A DNA stretch of 64,000 nt from Muribaculaceae bacterium (GCA_022510405.1 JAFLTP010000011.1:1-64000), one strand, 5' to 3'. Positions 1 to 8,133 are shown, counted from the first letter of the stretch. Numbers and translations: made by a program. Notes: generated from the letters alone by a model not told the origin.

Positions 1-143
1 CTATGACGCAGTATCCGGCAATTGCAAAAATGGCTCCGGCCGAAGCCGAAGCCACTCGTAAGGCATTGCTTGAATATTGTAAACTTGACACTTATGCCAT
101 GGTAAAGATCTGGCAAAAACTCAAGGAATTAGCAGATCTATGA
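1..143 (+). CDS. DUF2779 family protein, C-terminal end only (cut by left edge)
   Basis: The frame is open from the left edge to TGA at 141-143 and encodes the last 47 residues of a protein. They match the end of DUF2779 proteins: a TQYPAIAKMAPAEAEA stretch followed by EYCKLDT and a helix. The Y-C-x-x-D pattern resembles the third motif of DEDD-type 3'-5' exonucleases, so an exonuclease fold for the C-terminus is my inference. The rest of the gene lies outside the window, so I cannot tell whether it is intact. A second copy of this 143-bp end occurs at 3681-3823, with 14 mismatches by my hand alignment. The 3' end overlaps the convergent nuclease gene by six bases. Confidence 0.6.
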   Translation, partial: MTQYPAIAKMAPAEAEATRKALLEYCKLDTYAMVKIWQKLKELADL

Positions 144-1721
144 TAGTATAATTTCAAAATCATCAAAGTCTTTATATAAAGGGTTGGAGAAATTAGAAAT
201 GTAATCTACGAAGGACTTCACGGCATCTTTACGCCACATTTTCACCAAGGTAATCTTGTTGCCTAATATGTCTAAATAATTCTTTTTATTTTTAACACTC
301 TTAGGAAATTCAAAAGAAGCTGACTTTCCATGCCAATCAGAAGTGCCGTCAAAAATATAGTTATTGTCTGCCTGATAGTCATAGAAAAGATTTTGTAACA
401 ATTTGCCGTTTCTATAATATGGATTAATTGTTCGGGGGAAAAGTTTATTAAGAGTATCTAAAAGCTCTACATTGTTGGTTGGCAGAACATTCTCATTTAG
501 TTTTATCCAAGCCTTCATTATCTCGAATACCGTCTCCCAATTGCTTAAATCTTGTCCCAGACATTGTCCTTTACAGAATACAGTATTACTGTTTCTTTGA
601 TTTGAAGGATCATCTAAAAGTATTTTGATATTATTGAACTCTTGCGTAGTAATGGTGTTTAGAAAAGCTTTTATAAAGTTCCAATTTTGAACTCTAAAAG
701 CGTTCAACAATTCGTAATCCTTAGAATCTTTATTTATGAACTTAACTTTTTCAGGGGTTACTTTTGAATTTTCGGATAAATTACCATATTGATATTTGCC
801 ATCGCTTTTCCAGATGTCCTCACCGTTAAGATTTACTAATAACAAATCAATAATAAAGTCTTGATGTTTTTTGTAGATTCTCGTTACTTCATCAGAGATT
901 TCTTGACTAATGGCTATACAAGACCTCCCATTTGATGACTCCAAATTTGGGAACATCAATTCATTTTTAAAATCCTCCAAGAAAAATCTATCTCTCGAAG
1001 AAATGCAATTGGATTTCAACAATGGTATTATTATTCCATCCAGAATGTCCAGATATGATATATTTATGAAATGTTTATCCCTTGCTTCATTAACATTAAA
1101 TTCAGGTTTCAAAAAAAGATAAAATTGTAAACAATCATTTCTTTGACAACCCGTATAATAGCGTTGAGTCTGGTTTTCTCCTTCTGTTGAATCTATTTTA
1201 TTCTCTATTATTATCTGCAATTTATTTGTTTTATCATAGCCCTCTATTTCTGCAGAAACAAAGATGTCAATTCTGTCTTTTTTCTCAATACTTTCTTTTA
1301 ACGAGTTTTCATCGAAATCAGATATTTGAGGATTTTTCTTTTTCTCCTTTATAATTTCCTCAGCCAATTCACTGACCGACTGTTCGGTGACGATATTTAA
1401 TGAAGAAACTTTTAATTTCCCGGTTAAAATCAAGTTGAATAAATGATCATTATAATCCTTTGATTTTAAGATACCTTTGTCATTTGCTAATTTCTTCACC
1501 AAAATATTTAGCAATAAATAGATTGGCGAGATAATCTCATTATTGTCTAATTTAATATCCAACAACCATTTAAGGAATGCACTATAAGTAGTTTCGCTTC
1601 TTTGCTTTGAAAGGATTTCAAACAGAGAGGGTCTATTGTATAAATCCTTCAATGCAATAATATCCTTGTCGGTATTGAACTCAACAATTCTATCTACATA
1701 AAATTTATAGTCCTTACTCAT
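138..1721 (-). CDS. PD-(D/E)XK nuclease family protein (PDDEXK_4-like), first of two
   Basis: This 527-residue protein has the layout of the PDDEXK_4 group, found mostly in accessory and defence-type regions. An N-terminal helix carries S-E-T at 42-44 followed by FLKWLLD. Next come D152 in RIDIF, E173-N-K175 in the IIIENK strand, and a Q-x(3)-Y helix at 184-188. These are the expected metal-binding and catalytic residues of the restriction-endonuclease fold, so it should cut DNA or RNA; the target is unknown. The C-terminal 330 residues match nothing I recognise. It has its own spacing of about 50 bp from the gene upstream (1772-2722). Its 3' end overlaps by a few bases the end of a convergent DUF2779 gene, an arrangement repeated by the second nuclease at 3818. 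Confidence 0.75.
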   Translation of the reverse strand: MSKDYKFYVDRIVEFNTDKDIIALKDLYNRPSLFEILSKQRSETTYSAFLKWLLDIKLDNNEIISPIYLLLNILVKKLANDKGILKSKDYNDHLFNLILTGKLKVSSLNIVTEQSVSELAEEIIKEKKKNPQISDFDENSLKESIEKKDRIDIFVSAEIEGYDKTNKLQIIIENKIDSTEGENQTQRYYTGCQRNDCLQFYLFLKPEFNVNEARDKHFINISYLDILDGIIIPLLKSNCISSRDRFFLEDFKNELMFPNLESSNGRSCIAISQEISDEVTRIYKKHQDFIIDLLLVNLNGEDIWKSDGKYQYGNLSENSKVTPEKVKFINKDSKDYELLNAFRVQNWNFIKAFLNTITTQEFNNIKILLDDPSNQRNSNTVFCKGQCLGQDLSNWETVFEIMKAWIKLNENVLPTNNVELLDTLNKLFPRTINPYYRNGKLLQNLFYDYQADNNYIFDGTSDWHGKSASFEFPKSVKNKKNYLDILGNKITLVKMWRKDAVKSFVDYISNFSNPLYKDFDDFEIILS

Positions 1722-1771
1722 AAATAAATAATTTTAGTATGCTAAATTACAAAAAACAGATACTTACAAAA

Positions 1772-2722
1772 TTATGGCTTTGTTACTTCTACAAATCCAT
1801 AGGCATTTGGACTTCTATAGCCATCAATAAACTGCGGTTCTTTTAGCCATTTTCCGGATGGGATTCGAATATATCCATATAAACCATCCTTTTGTACTCT
1901 TGAGACTCCCAAAAATGTTACGTCTGCATCTTCAAATTCAAATGTCGGTTCTATGATTACATTTTCTTTATTATCTATGTAACCATATAATCCATTCTTT
2001 TCGAAAGGAATATAAAAGACCTCTTCCTGATTTCCTTTATTAATTAATTTAGGGATCTCCGGGTAGAATTTTTCTATAAATTGCTCTCTATGGTCTATAT
2101 ATTCCCCTGGCATTTCTATTATGCCACCATCTATTAAGGATAAAAGAATAATTTTATCAATTTTTTGGGATTCTTCCTTTTCAATTTCAGAAGAAATTTT
2201 AAGATTATCGAAAGCCTCACGAAGAGCATAAAATAGTGCAAATGGTTTGTCAAGTTCGGCAGTCAATATAAGTTTGTTTGGCTTCTCCTCCTCAAGAGTT
2301 AAAACATTTCCCTCATAGTAAGGAGATCCTACTAAAGTTTTCATGAAAACACCTAATGGAATATAAACACCGTCAAAAAGATCCGGAGTTCCAAATTTAG
2401 AATTAAGGGTATCAAAAAGAACTTTGAATGCTTTTAACTCCTCTTTTGTTCCTTCAATTATATATTCCACTGTATTTGGATTCTCTCCTTCCTCTTTTTT
2501 CCAAGTTTCAAAATCTTCTCCAATCTCTTCATAAATTTCCCTTGCTTGTTTTGGATTGATGAAGATACCGTTAGCTTCGTCACCCCAGTGATGTTTATTG
2601 GCAAAGAACAGGCCGGCAAGAATATTACCCTCCTCTTTCCAAAGTCTGTAAAGTTCAGCCGGATTTTCAAAAGCATCCATTGCCTTATTCCTTTCTTTTG
2701 GTTCAATACTTTCCACTTTCAT
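1772..2722 (-). CDS. Sel1-like repeat protein fused to WG repeats (paralogue 1 of 3)
   Basis: This 316-residue protein has no signal peptide. Residues about 16-70 (FENPAELYRLWKEEGN, then a GDE-x-GIF turn and AREIYEEIGE) form a Sel1-like helical repeat. Residues about 85-185 form an alpha/beta domain containing GVYIPLGVFMKTLVGSP and TAELDKP. Its pattern recalls the Api92/DUF1281 ferredoxin-like domain, but that is only a resemblance. Residues about 240-316 carry two WG-type beta repeats (KNGLYGYID, KDGLYGYIR). The first two domains recur in the genes at 5723-6274 and 9321-9908; WG repeats recur separately at 8336-8782. The gene has promoter module A upstream and follows an intact higA. Such proteins often sit among immunity genes of polymorphic toxins, which is the role I would test first. 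No function is proven. Confidence 0.7.
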   Translation of the reverse strand: MKVESIEPKERNKAMDAFENPAELYRLWKEEGNILAGLFFANKHHWGDEANGIFINPKQAREIYEEIGEDFETWKKEEGENPNTVEYIIEGTKEELKAFKVLFDTLNSKFGTPDLFDGVYIPLGVFMKTLVGSPYYEGNVLTLEEEKPNKLILTAELDKPFALFYALREAFDNLKISSEIEKEESQKIDKIILLSLIDGGIIEMPGEYIDHREQFIEKFYPEIPKLINKGNQEEVFYIPFEKNGLYGYIDNKENVIIEPTFEFEDADVTFLGVSRVQKDGLYGYIRIPSGKWLKEPQFIDGYRSPNAYGFVEVTKP

Positions 2723-2747
2723 AGCATTAAATTGTTATCTTACATTT

Positions 2748-2788
2748 GTAAAATAGAAATATCATGAAGAAATTTCAAGAAAAAATAA
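2748..2788 (-). promoter_or_regulatory. Array promoter module, copy A
   Basis: Read on the minus strand it is TTTTTTCTTGAAATTT, then AT-rich sequence, then TTTCTATTTTAC. The -33 TTG is at 2776-2778 and the -7-like TATTTTAC at 2748-2755, separated by exactly 20 bp. It is homologous to modules at 6301, 8134 and 10459. It drives the Sel1-WG gene starting at 2722. Its -7 box is the poorest match to TAnnTTTG of the four. Confidence 0.6.
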
Positions 2789-2795
2789 CTGATTT

Positions 2796-3143
2796 TTACA
2801 AAGCAGCGACTATTTTTTTGACTTTATTTAGGCGTGTCATAAAATCTGGATTACTTTTGGCTACTTGTTTATTGTAGTCAGATTGAAATCTTAACCAGAA
2901 ATCGGCATCAATATCCAATGCTGCTTCAAATAAAAGTGCATATTCTGTGGTGATGGCTCTTTTGCCATTTATAACAGCGTTTAATACAGATGCTGGAATA
3001 CCGGTTTCTTGTGCCAATTTTTTTTGAGATATTCCTCTTGCTTCAAGTTCATCTTTTATTATTTCTCCGGGATGAATTGCATAACTTGATGTCAAGTTAT
3101 TGGCTATCATATTATCCGGGATACCTTCTATATGGATTTTCAT
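2796..3143 (-). CDS. higA: HigA-family antitoxin (XRE helix-turn-helix)
   Basis: A 115-residue protein with the HigA signature: HPGEIIKDELEARGISQKKLA followed by a helix-turn-helix at about 37-60 (GIPASVLNAVINGKRAI) and a C-terminal FWLRFQSDY segment. HigA neutralises the HigB mRNA-cleaving toxin and represses its own operon. The reading frame is complete. The toxin gene directly upstream (3147-3463) is destroyed by two stop codons and a frameshift, so this is an orphan antitoxin that may still act as a repressor. The spacing of only a few bases to the end of higB is typical of the operon. A decayed copy of its last 18 codons lies at 8179-8234. Confidence 0.88.
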   Translation of the reverse strand: MKIHIEGIPDNMIANNLTSSYAIHPGEIIKDELEARGISQKKLAQETGIPASVLNAVINGKRAITTEYALLFEAALDIDADFWLRFQSDYNKQVAKSNPDFMTRLNKVKKIVAAL

Positions 3144-3146
3144 AAT

Positions 3147-3463
3147 CTATTTATAATGATTAGAAATTTCTAAAATATTACAGACTGTCAGTAATAAATC
3201 TTGATTATTTTAATAACCTCGAATTCAAGTCGATATTGATCATTTATCTTAACCGAGGACCTCCCTTTTTTATCTCCGATTAAAACCTCATAATGAAGAG
3301 ATTTGAATTTCCATAGATCTTCAATTTTTCAGGAATTCAAAAGTATTCTAACCGCCTTTTGATAACCTGTAATAATCTGAGGTTGAAACCGATATTTCTT
3401 ATTCGTTGTAGCTCCGGTTCCAAAGAGTTCTTTCAGTTAGTCATTTTCGGAGGTTACATTCAT
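3147..3463 (-). pseudogene. higB: HigB toxin pseudogene
   Basis: Conceptual translation from ATG at 3461-3463 gives a recognisable HigB of about 105 residues: LKELFGTGATTNKKYRFQPQ, KFKSLHYEVLIGDKKG, SSVKINDQYRLEFEV and the C-terminus NILEISNHYK ending just before higA. It is broken three times. There is TAA at codon 9 (3437-3439), where the family usually has Tyr, and in-frame TGA at 3329-3331. A one-base loss in the A run at 3208-3211 shifts the frame before LLTVCNILEISNHYK. No functional toxin can be made. Homology is clear over the full length, so I read this as recent inactivation with the antitoxin retained. Confidence 0.85.
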
Positions 3464-3529
3464 ATGGTTGTTGCCAGTTTTTTGACAAAATTTATAAAAT
3501 TAGCAAATTTGATAATTTCTTATTCAAAC

Positions 3530-3823
3530 ATTTGCGAGGACTCATTTTCACTTGAAGTTGACGGGAGCTGGAATTATTGCGCCGTGGATAGCCTACGTAA
3601 AACTCAAGATGGATTGGCTATCTATGAAGTTAAAAGTAGCACCTATAAAAGTGAAGAGAAAGATACTCCTGGAGGGGATGCTATGACGCAGTATCCGGCA
3701 ATTGCAAAAATGGCTCCGGCCGAAGCCGAAGCCACCCGTACAGCCCTACTTGAATATTGCAAACTTGACACCTATGCCATTGTCAAGATCTGGCAAAAAC
3801 TCAAAGAATTAACTGATTTATGA
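3530..3823 (+). pseudogene. Internally deleted DUF2779 gene fragment, second copy of the 3' end
   Basis: The frame joins two parts of a DUF2779 protein. An N-terminal nuclease-like piece (VDGSWNY, AVDSLRKTQDGLAIYEVKSS, with the D...E-V-K of a PD-(D/E)XK core) is followed after about ten residues by the protein's extreme C-terminus (AMTQYPAIAKMAP to KELTDL). The hundreds of residues that normally lie between are missing. Bases 3681-3823 repeat bases 1-143, identical for the first 55 and then with scattered mostly silent changes. An in-frame extension to the left of about 3530 is antisense to the HigB relic and I do not count it as coding. The stop codon overlaps the 3' end of the convergent second nuclease gene by six bases. 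Confidence 0.7.
3681..3823 (+). repeat. 143-bp direct repeat of 1-143 (DUF2779 3' end)
   Basis: Position 1 aligns with 3681 and the shared TGA at 141-143 with 3821-3823, about 90% identical by hand count. Homology stops exactly at the stop codon, beyond which two unrelated nuclease genes begin. The partner copy is annotated at 1-143. Confidence 0.9.
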
Positions 3824-5206
3824 CTTCTCGTCTTTGTTAATCTTTAGATTCTTTCCATTATATTTTTCAATAATAAAATTAATATCTTTGACAACTTGAT
3901 CTACTATAAATTTATAATTTGCTTGCTGTGGTATTTTGGCATATTGATATGCAAAACGAGGATGGTACCCTTCCTTTTTGCTTTCAAAACTCAGTAAAGT
4001 CTTATTTTCACTACTATTATTATGATATTTTAAAAGTTCTTTTTCTTTACCTTGATTTTCTTTGTTTTCATTTTGTTCTTCATCATTTAAAAGAGATGGG
4101 AACGTTTGATTATTATGAGAGAAAAAACCTTTAAAGGTCTTATCAACCCAATTTTTATCTTGTTCATTTTTATCATTTTCTGAAAGTTTCACCTTTCCTT
4201 TTTTAATAAAATCTAAGGGACAAACAAAATGTGAATAACGGTTGGCTTGAATTTGAATACCTATACTTCTATGTGTCGGTTCTTCAAATCCTTTCTTATC
4301 CTGCTTTGCTTTTTCTTTACCAGTTCTTTCATCTCTTCCAGAAATTCCTCCGGTAAATGGAGCATATAATATTTCAAGAAAGGCCCCTCCATTCTGACCA
4401 TACCCGGTATTGAATTTAATATTTTTATAGTATTCTTTATTTTTTTCGAATTCTTTATGAAGAAGAGTGTATAATTCACCTACACGAATCGCTTGAACAA
4501 GTTGAAGGATTCTGAGATCATTAAAGTTAGGATCCGTCTCTAACATTAGTGATTTGTCTAATGATGTGTATTCTCCCAAAATACATAATGAATTCACAAA
4601 AGAACAATAATCATAGATTAGATCTTTATAATAATCCTTCACGAAAATTATTGTATCAGCTTCCTTTATTAAGTGGTCTATCATTTCTCGATAAGATACG
4701 ATTTTACATCCCTCTTTTTCTATATCTTCTCGATCTGGGAACTTCACCATCAAAGTAAGAAGAATAAACTGAGGCTCTTCCAACTGAACCTTTTGTAACT
4801 TATCTTTATATTCCTCTATTTGATTTTTATTCGGAACACTCTTTAACTTATTTTCAATAACAAGAATACAATCAGAATCTCTCTCTTCTACCCTCTTGTT
4901 TTTTCCTTTAATATGTTTTATTTCAGTTTCCCATAAAGATAGATCGAAATTCATCTTCTCTCTTCGAGCAACCCAATCCTTCTCAGGATCTATAAATATG
5001 CCTGTTAAATCTTTGATGATATCGCAGAAAAGTTTTCTTCCGGTTATTTCTTTACCATCTTCTTTAGTTCCTAGAACCCCGGCATTAATTAACCAATAAA
5101 GGAAATTGCTGTGGAAAAGCTCTTTGGAACCTAAACTTAAAGCGAACAAAGGAGAATTTTCCAGTTTCTTTAAACCTTTTTCTATATCAAATTTATCATC
5201 TACCAT
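3818..5206 (-). CDS. PD-(D/E)XK nuclease family protein, second of two
   Basis: This 462-residue protein has the same fold signature as the gene at 138 but little other similarity. It has S-K-E-L-F-H-S-N-FLYWL at 27-39, D112 in SDCILVIENK, E118-N-K120, and a Q-x(3)-Y pair at 129-133. A charged low-complexity stretch rich in E, N, K and Q lies near 360-400 and is probably a flexible linker before a final globular part. The start codon lies two bases after the stop of the 146-residue gene at 5209-5649, so the two are surely cotranscribed. The 3' end overlaps the DUF2779 fragment tail to tail. I infer a nuclease effector; the substrate is unknown. Confidence 0.75.
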   Translation of the reverse strand: MVDDKFDIEKGLKKLENSPLFALSLGSKELFHSNFLYWLINAGVLGTKEDGKEITGRKLFCDIIKDLTGIFIDPEKDWVARREKMNFDLSLWETEIKHIKGKNKRVEERDSDCILVIENKLKSVPNKNQIEEYKDKLQKVQLEEPQFILLTLMVKFPDREDIEKEGCKIVSYREMIDHLIKEADTIIFVKDYYKDLIYDYCSFVNSLCILGEYTSLDKSLMLETDPNFNDLRILQLVQAIRVGELYTLLHKEFEKNKEYYKNIKFNTGYGQNGGAFLEILYAPFTGGISGRDERTGKEKAKQDKKGFEEPTHRSIGIQIQANRYSHFVCPLDFIKKGKVKLSENDKNEQDKNWVDKTFKGFFSHNNQTFPSLLNDEEQNENKENQGKEKELLKYHNNSSENKTLLSFESKKEGYHPRFAYQYAKIPQQANYKFIVDQVVKDINFIIEKYNGKNLKINKDEKS

Positions 5207-5208
5207 AG

Positions 5209-5649
5209 TTAGTCAATTAATGAGTCATTCAATTTTTTTACTAAATCGCTTTGAAGGAGTTTTAGAAGGCCATATAAATCGGTTACCATTAATCCCCATT
5301 CCGGCTTTTGTAATGTGATGAATTTATTTTCCGGATCCCAGCTTTCTCCCAGCACATGGAGAAATAATCCTTTTTCATTTAATTCCATAAATGCCGGAGT
5401 GGCCGTACCGTCTATGTCGCAATATTTATCCATAACAAGTGGATTAATGTCTGACCTTAGATCGTCCAATGTGTCCAATTCTTCTTGTATTTCTTCAGGT
5501 TGGTTGAAATAGTCATCATACCTTAGATCGCGGAAAGTCACTTTTTTCTTGCCATATTTTGCAAATTCTTCCTGTATTTTTGCGAGAAGATCAATTTTTA
5601 AGGACTCTTCTCCTTTCAGGAATTCTTCAACTCTTTCTTTTAAGTCCAT
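5209..5649 (-). CDS. Uncharacterised 146-residue acidic protein, partner of the second nuclease
   Basis: I do not recognise this family. The protein is small, soluble and acidic. It has a helical N-terminus (LKERVEEFLKGEESLKIDLLAKI), then FRDLRYDDYFNQPEEIQEELDTLDDL, then a probable beta-rich half (TATPAFMELNEKGLFLHVLGESWDPE) and a C-terminal helix. There are no cysteines arranged as a metal site, no signal peptide and no membrane segment. The two-base spacing to the nuclease gene downstream makes a functional link likely: an inhibitor, sensor or specificity subunit would all fit. Upstream is the second Sel1-like paralogue, 73 bp away. Confidence 0.6.
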   Translation of the reverse strand: MDLKERVEEFLKGEESLKIDLLAKIQEEFAKYGKKKVTFRDLRYDDYFNQPEEIQEELDTLDDLRSDINPLVMDKYCDIDGTATPAFMELNEKGLFLHVLGESWDPENKFITLQKPEWGLMVTDLYGLLKLLQSDLVKKLNDSLID

Positions 5650-5722
5650 CTTATTAATCTTTAAAATAAAGTTATTATTATTCTTGATATGAAATCAATT
5701 CTTAACTTTTAAATCATGAACT

Positions 5723-6274
5723 TTATATAGATTCCACCTCCATTTCTATGCTTAGATCTGGGAAAGCTTTAAGAAATGCATATTTTAAAACTTCGGGCTT
5801 ATTTAATTCAGCAGTGATTTTTAAGGTTGTATCATTTAGTTGATCCATATATAAAAGATTGCCATCATAATTTATGGATCCCACTAAAGCCTTCATTAAA
5901 GCTGCCATTGGGACATATAAACCAAATTCGTTATCACCCATCCCATACCGATCTACTAATCTATCAATTAACTCTTTTATTTTTTTAATGTTCTCGATAG
6001 GCCCGGAAATAGAATAAATGCCGGTATGAGGGTCTTCTTCCTCCTCATAAATTATATTCCCTTTATCTTCACCAATTTCGGTATATATTTCTTTAGCCTT
6101 CTTGTAGTCCTTAAAGGTACCATATTTTTCATCTCCAAAGAAGTAGCTGTCACCTAAAAATCGGGCAGCTTCAAGATTGTTTTCTTCTTTCCATAGTTTA
6201 TAAAGTTTTTCTGGATCATGGTAAGCCTTATAAGCAGCTATGCCCTCCGGGGTACGAATGTCTACACTTATCAT
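5723..6274 (-). CDS. Sel1-like repeat protein (paralogue 2 of 3)
   Basis: A 183-residue relative of 1772-2722 and 9321-9908 that lacks WG repeats. It keeps the Sel1-like part (YHDPEKLYKLWKEENN, a GDE-x-YGTF turn, AKEIYTEIGED) and the second domain (GLYVPMAALMKALVGS, then LKITAELNKPEVLKYAF and a PDL end). Overall it is cytosolic and acidic. It is driven by promoter module B, which begins inside the stop codon of the leucine-rich-repeat gene upstream. It probably forms one transcript with the 146-residue gene and the second nuclease. A role as an immunity or adaptor protein is only a guess from context. Confidence 0.65.
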   Translation of the reverse strand: MISVDIRTPEGIAAYKAYHDPEKLYKLWKEENNLEAARFLGDSYFFGDEKYGTFKDYKKAKEIYTEIGEDKGNIIYEEEEDPHTGIYSISGPIENIKKIKELIDRLVDRYGMGDNEFGLYVPMAALMKALVGSINYDGNLLYMDQLNDTTLKITAELNKPEVLKYAFLKAFPDLSIEMEVESI

Positions 6275-6300
6275 TTTATAAGTTATTTAAATTATAAAAC

Positions 6301-6341
6301 CAAAGATAGAAACTTCTTTCCAAAATTTCAAGAAAAAATCA
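6301..6341 (-). promoter_or_regulatory. Array promoter module, copy B
   Basis: On the minus strand: TGATTTTTTCTTGAAATTTT, then TTTCTATCTTTGG. TTG at 6329-6331 and TATCTTTG at 6301-6308 are 20 bp apart, a full Bacteroidetes consensus. The first three bases are the TGA stop of the leucine-rich-repeat gene. It drives the gene starting at 6274. Confidence 0.75.
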
Positions 6342-8108
6342 TTTAGGAAGTTCTTTTATGTGCCCTTGAAGTTTTTCCGGAATTCTTTTTTTATAATAGT
6401 CAACTTTTTTATTAGGCACATATATGTTTTCCAAGGAATCATCAAAACTGTCGAAAAAATTATCGCAGAACTTTTTAATACCCGAACCTAAAACAATGGT
6501 TTTTACATTTCCACAGTTCTCGAAAATAGGGTATTTGAAATTTATCTTACTTAGAATTGTGATGTTCTGAAGGTTTTCACAATTTGAAAATATTTCTTCG
6601 CCAATAATAGAAAGTGTTTCCGGAAGAGTTACTTCTTTTAAAGAACCACATGAACTAAAAGATCTTTTTTCTATTTCATATAATCCTTCAGAGAGAGAGA
6701 TTCCTTCTAGATTTTTACAACCCGAAAATGCTCTTCTTTTTATTTTCTTAACTGAACCCGGAATTTGTAAATTCTTTAATCCTAAACGTGAATTGAAGGC
6801 TTCTTCCCCAATGGAAGTAATAGTGTCCGGAATAACGGTTTGAGAACTCCCTATAATCAATTCATTGTCCTCAGTCTTTATCAACGCATTACAGTTATCC
6901 CGGGAATCGTATTTTGGATTGGAATTATCAACAGTTATTTGGGAAAGATTCTGGCAACCAAAGAAATTTGAGTTATCTATTTTAATCAGAGAAGAAGAAA
7001 TTTTTATTATTTCCAGATTTTCACATCCCCAAAAGACACTTCCTCCTAATGAAACAACTGAATCCGGAATATGTATTTCCTTGAGATTACTACAGAATTC
7101 AAAAGCCATAAAATCTATAATCTTAACTGTGTCTGGAATCGATATGGAGGTCAAATCAATACAACCACCAAATGCTTCACTTCCAATTTTTGTGATGCCC
7201 GAAGGTATCACGGTATTACTACAACCACTGATCAATGTAGAAGAAGACTTTTCTATGATGGCATTACAATTATTTCGTGAATCATAATTTAAATTACCCT
7301 CCATAACTTGGATTTCCCTAAGTTTGGGACAATGAGTGAAACAATTGTTTGTAATTTCTTCAACAGATGCCGGAATAACTATTTTTTCTAATGAATCACA
7401 ACGCGAAAATGCATAATAACCTATCGTCTTTACATTATTAGAAAATTCAATTTCCTTCAAATTGATGCAATTTGAAAAAGCGTTAGGTCCTATATTTTTG
7501 CTCTGTATTGAAGCTTTAATCAAATTATGGCAATGCAAAAAGACCCCATTCCATTTTCTAATACCCAAATGTACAACTGTGGATGGTATAAAAACTGATT
7601 TTAGAGAAAAACAACATGAAAACGCTCCTGATTCTATTATCTTAAGTGATGACGGGAAATGAATTTCATGAAGATTTTTACAGACGGAAAAAGCTCCTTC
7701 TCCTATACGTTCTAAAGATTCTGGAAGTGTTATTAAAGCTAAGGAATTACAATCATTAAAGGCATACCAGTCTATTTCAACTAATTTTGAAGGTAATTTT
7801 ACATTAGTTAAATTCTTACACTTTTCAAATGTTTGATGTTCTATTTTTTTTAAAGAATCCGGCAACTGAATTGTACTGAGTTTTTCACAACCATAAAATG
7901 CCTTTGACCCAATTTTTTTAATAGAATTTGGCAACTCTATGTAATTGAGATTACTACAACCCTCAAATGCGGATAATCTTATCTCCTTTATTGTATCAGG
8001 AATTACAATACTTGTTAATTCTTTGGCATTTAAAAAAGCCTTTTTTTCAATAATAGTCGTTCCATCCGGAATTATTCCGACTCCATTTACAATTTCATAT
8101 TTAGCCAT
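6339..8108 (-). CDS. BspA-type leucine-rich-repeat protein without signal peptide
   Basis: The 589 residues are built almost entirely of LRR_5 (BspA/TpLRR) repeats of about 23 residues with the pattern I-x-x-x-A-F-x-x-C-x-x-L-x-x-I-x-(I/L)-P-x-S-(L/V)-x-x-I. About 18-20 such units can be seen, interrupted by two similar loops with the pattern NxNYDSRxNCNAxI. Most proteins of this class are secreted adhesins, but this one begins MAKYEIVNGVGIIPDGTT with no signal peptide or sorting tail, so a cytosolic binding scaffold is more likely. It is preceded by promoter module C and a HigA relic, and its stop codon forms the edge of promoter module B. The ligand is unknown. Confidence 0.85.
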   Translation of the reverse strand: MAKYEIVNGVGIIPDGTTIIEKKAFLNAKELTSIVIPDTIKEIRLSAFEGCSNLNYIELPNSIKKIGSKAFYGCEKLSTIQLPDSLKKIEHQTFEKCKNLTNVKLPSKLVEIDWYAFNDCNSLALITLPESLERIGEGAFSVCKNLHEIHFPSSLKIIESGAFSCCFSLKSVFIPSTVVHLGIRKWNGVFLHCHNLIKASIQSKNIGPNAFSNCINLKEIEFSNNVKTIGYYAFSRCDSLEKIVIPASVEEITNNCFTHCPKLREIQVMEGNLNYDSRNNCNAIIEKSSSTLISGCSNTVIPSGITKIGSEAFGGCIDLTSISIPDTVKIIDFMAFEFCSNLKEIHIPDSVVSLGGSVFWGCENLEIIKISSSLIKIDNSNFFGCQNLSQITVDNSNPKYDSRDNCNALIKTEDNELIIGSSQTVIPDTITSIGEEAFNSRLGLKNLQIPGSVKKIKRRAFSGCKNLEGISLSEGLYEIEKRSFSSCGSLKEVTLPETLSIIGEEIFSNCENLQNITILSKINFKYPIFENCGNVKTIVLGSGIKKFCDNFFDSFDDSLENIYVPNKKVDYYKKRIPEKLQGHIKELPK

Positions 8109-8133
8109 ATCTTTTAGTTTTAATTCGACTTCT

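Noticed and set aside
3359-3530. N-terminal part of the plus-strand frame 3359-3823 as coding sequence
   Set aside because: It is antisense to the HigB relic, which explains its openness; DUF2779 similarity begins only near 3530.
6865-7287. Plus-strand frame of 140 codons inside the LRR gene
   Set aside because: It is an antisense shadow of the repeats on the minus strand, with no family features or promoter.
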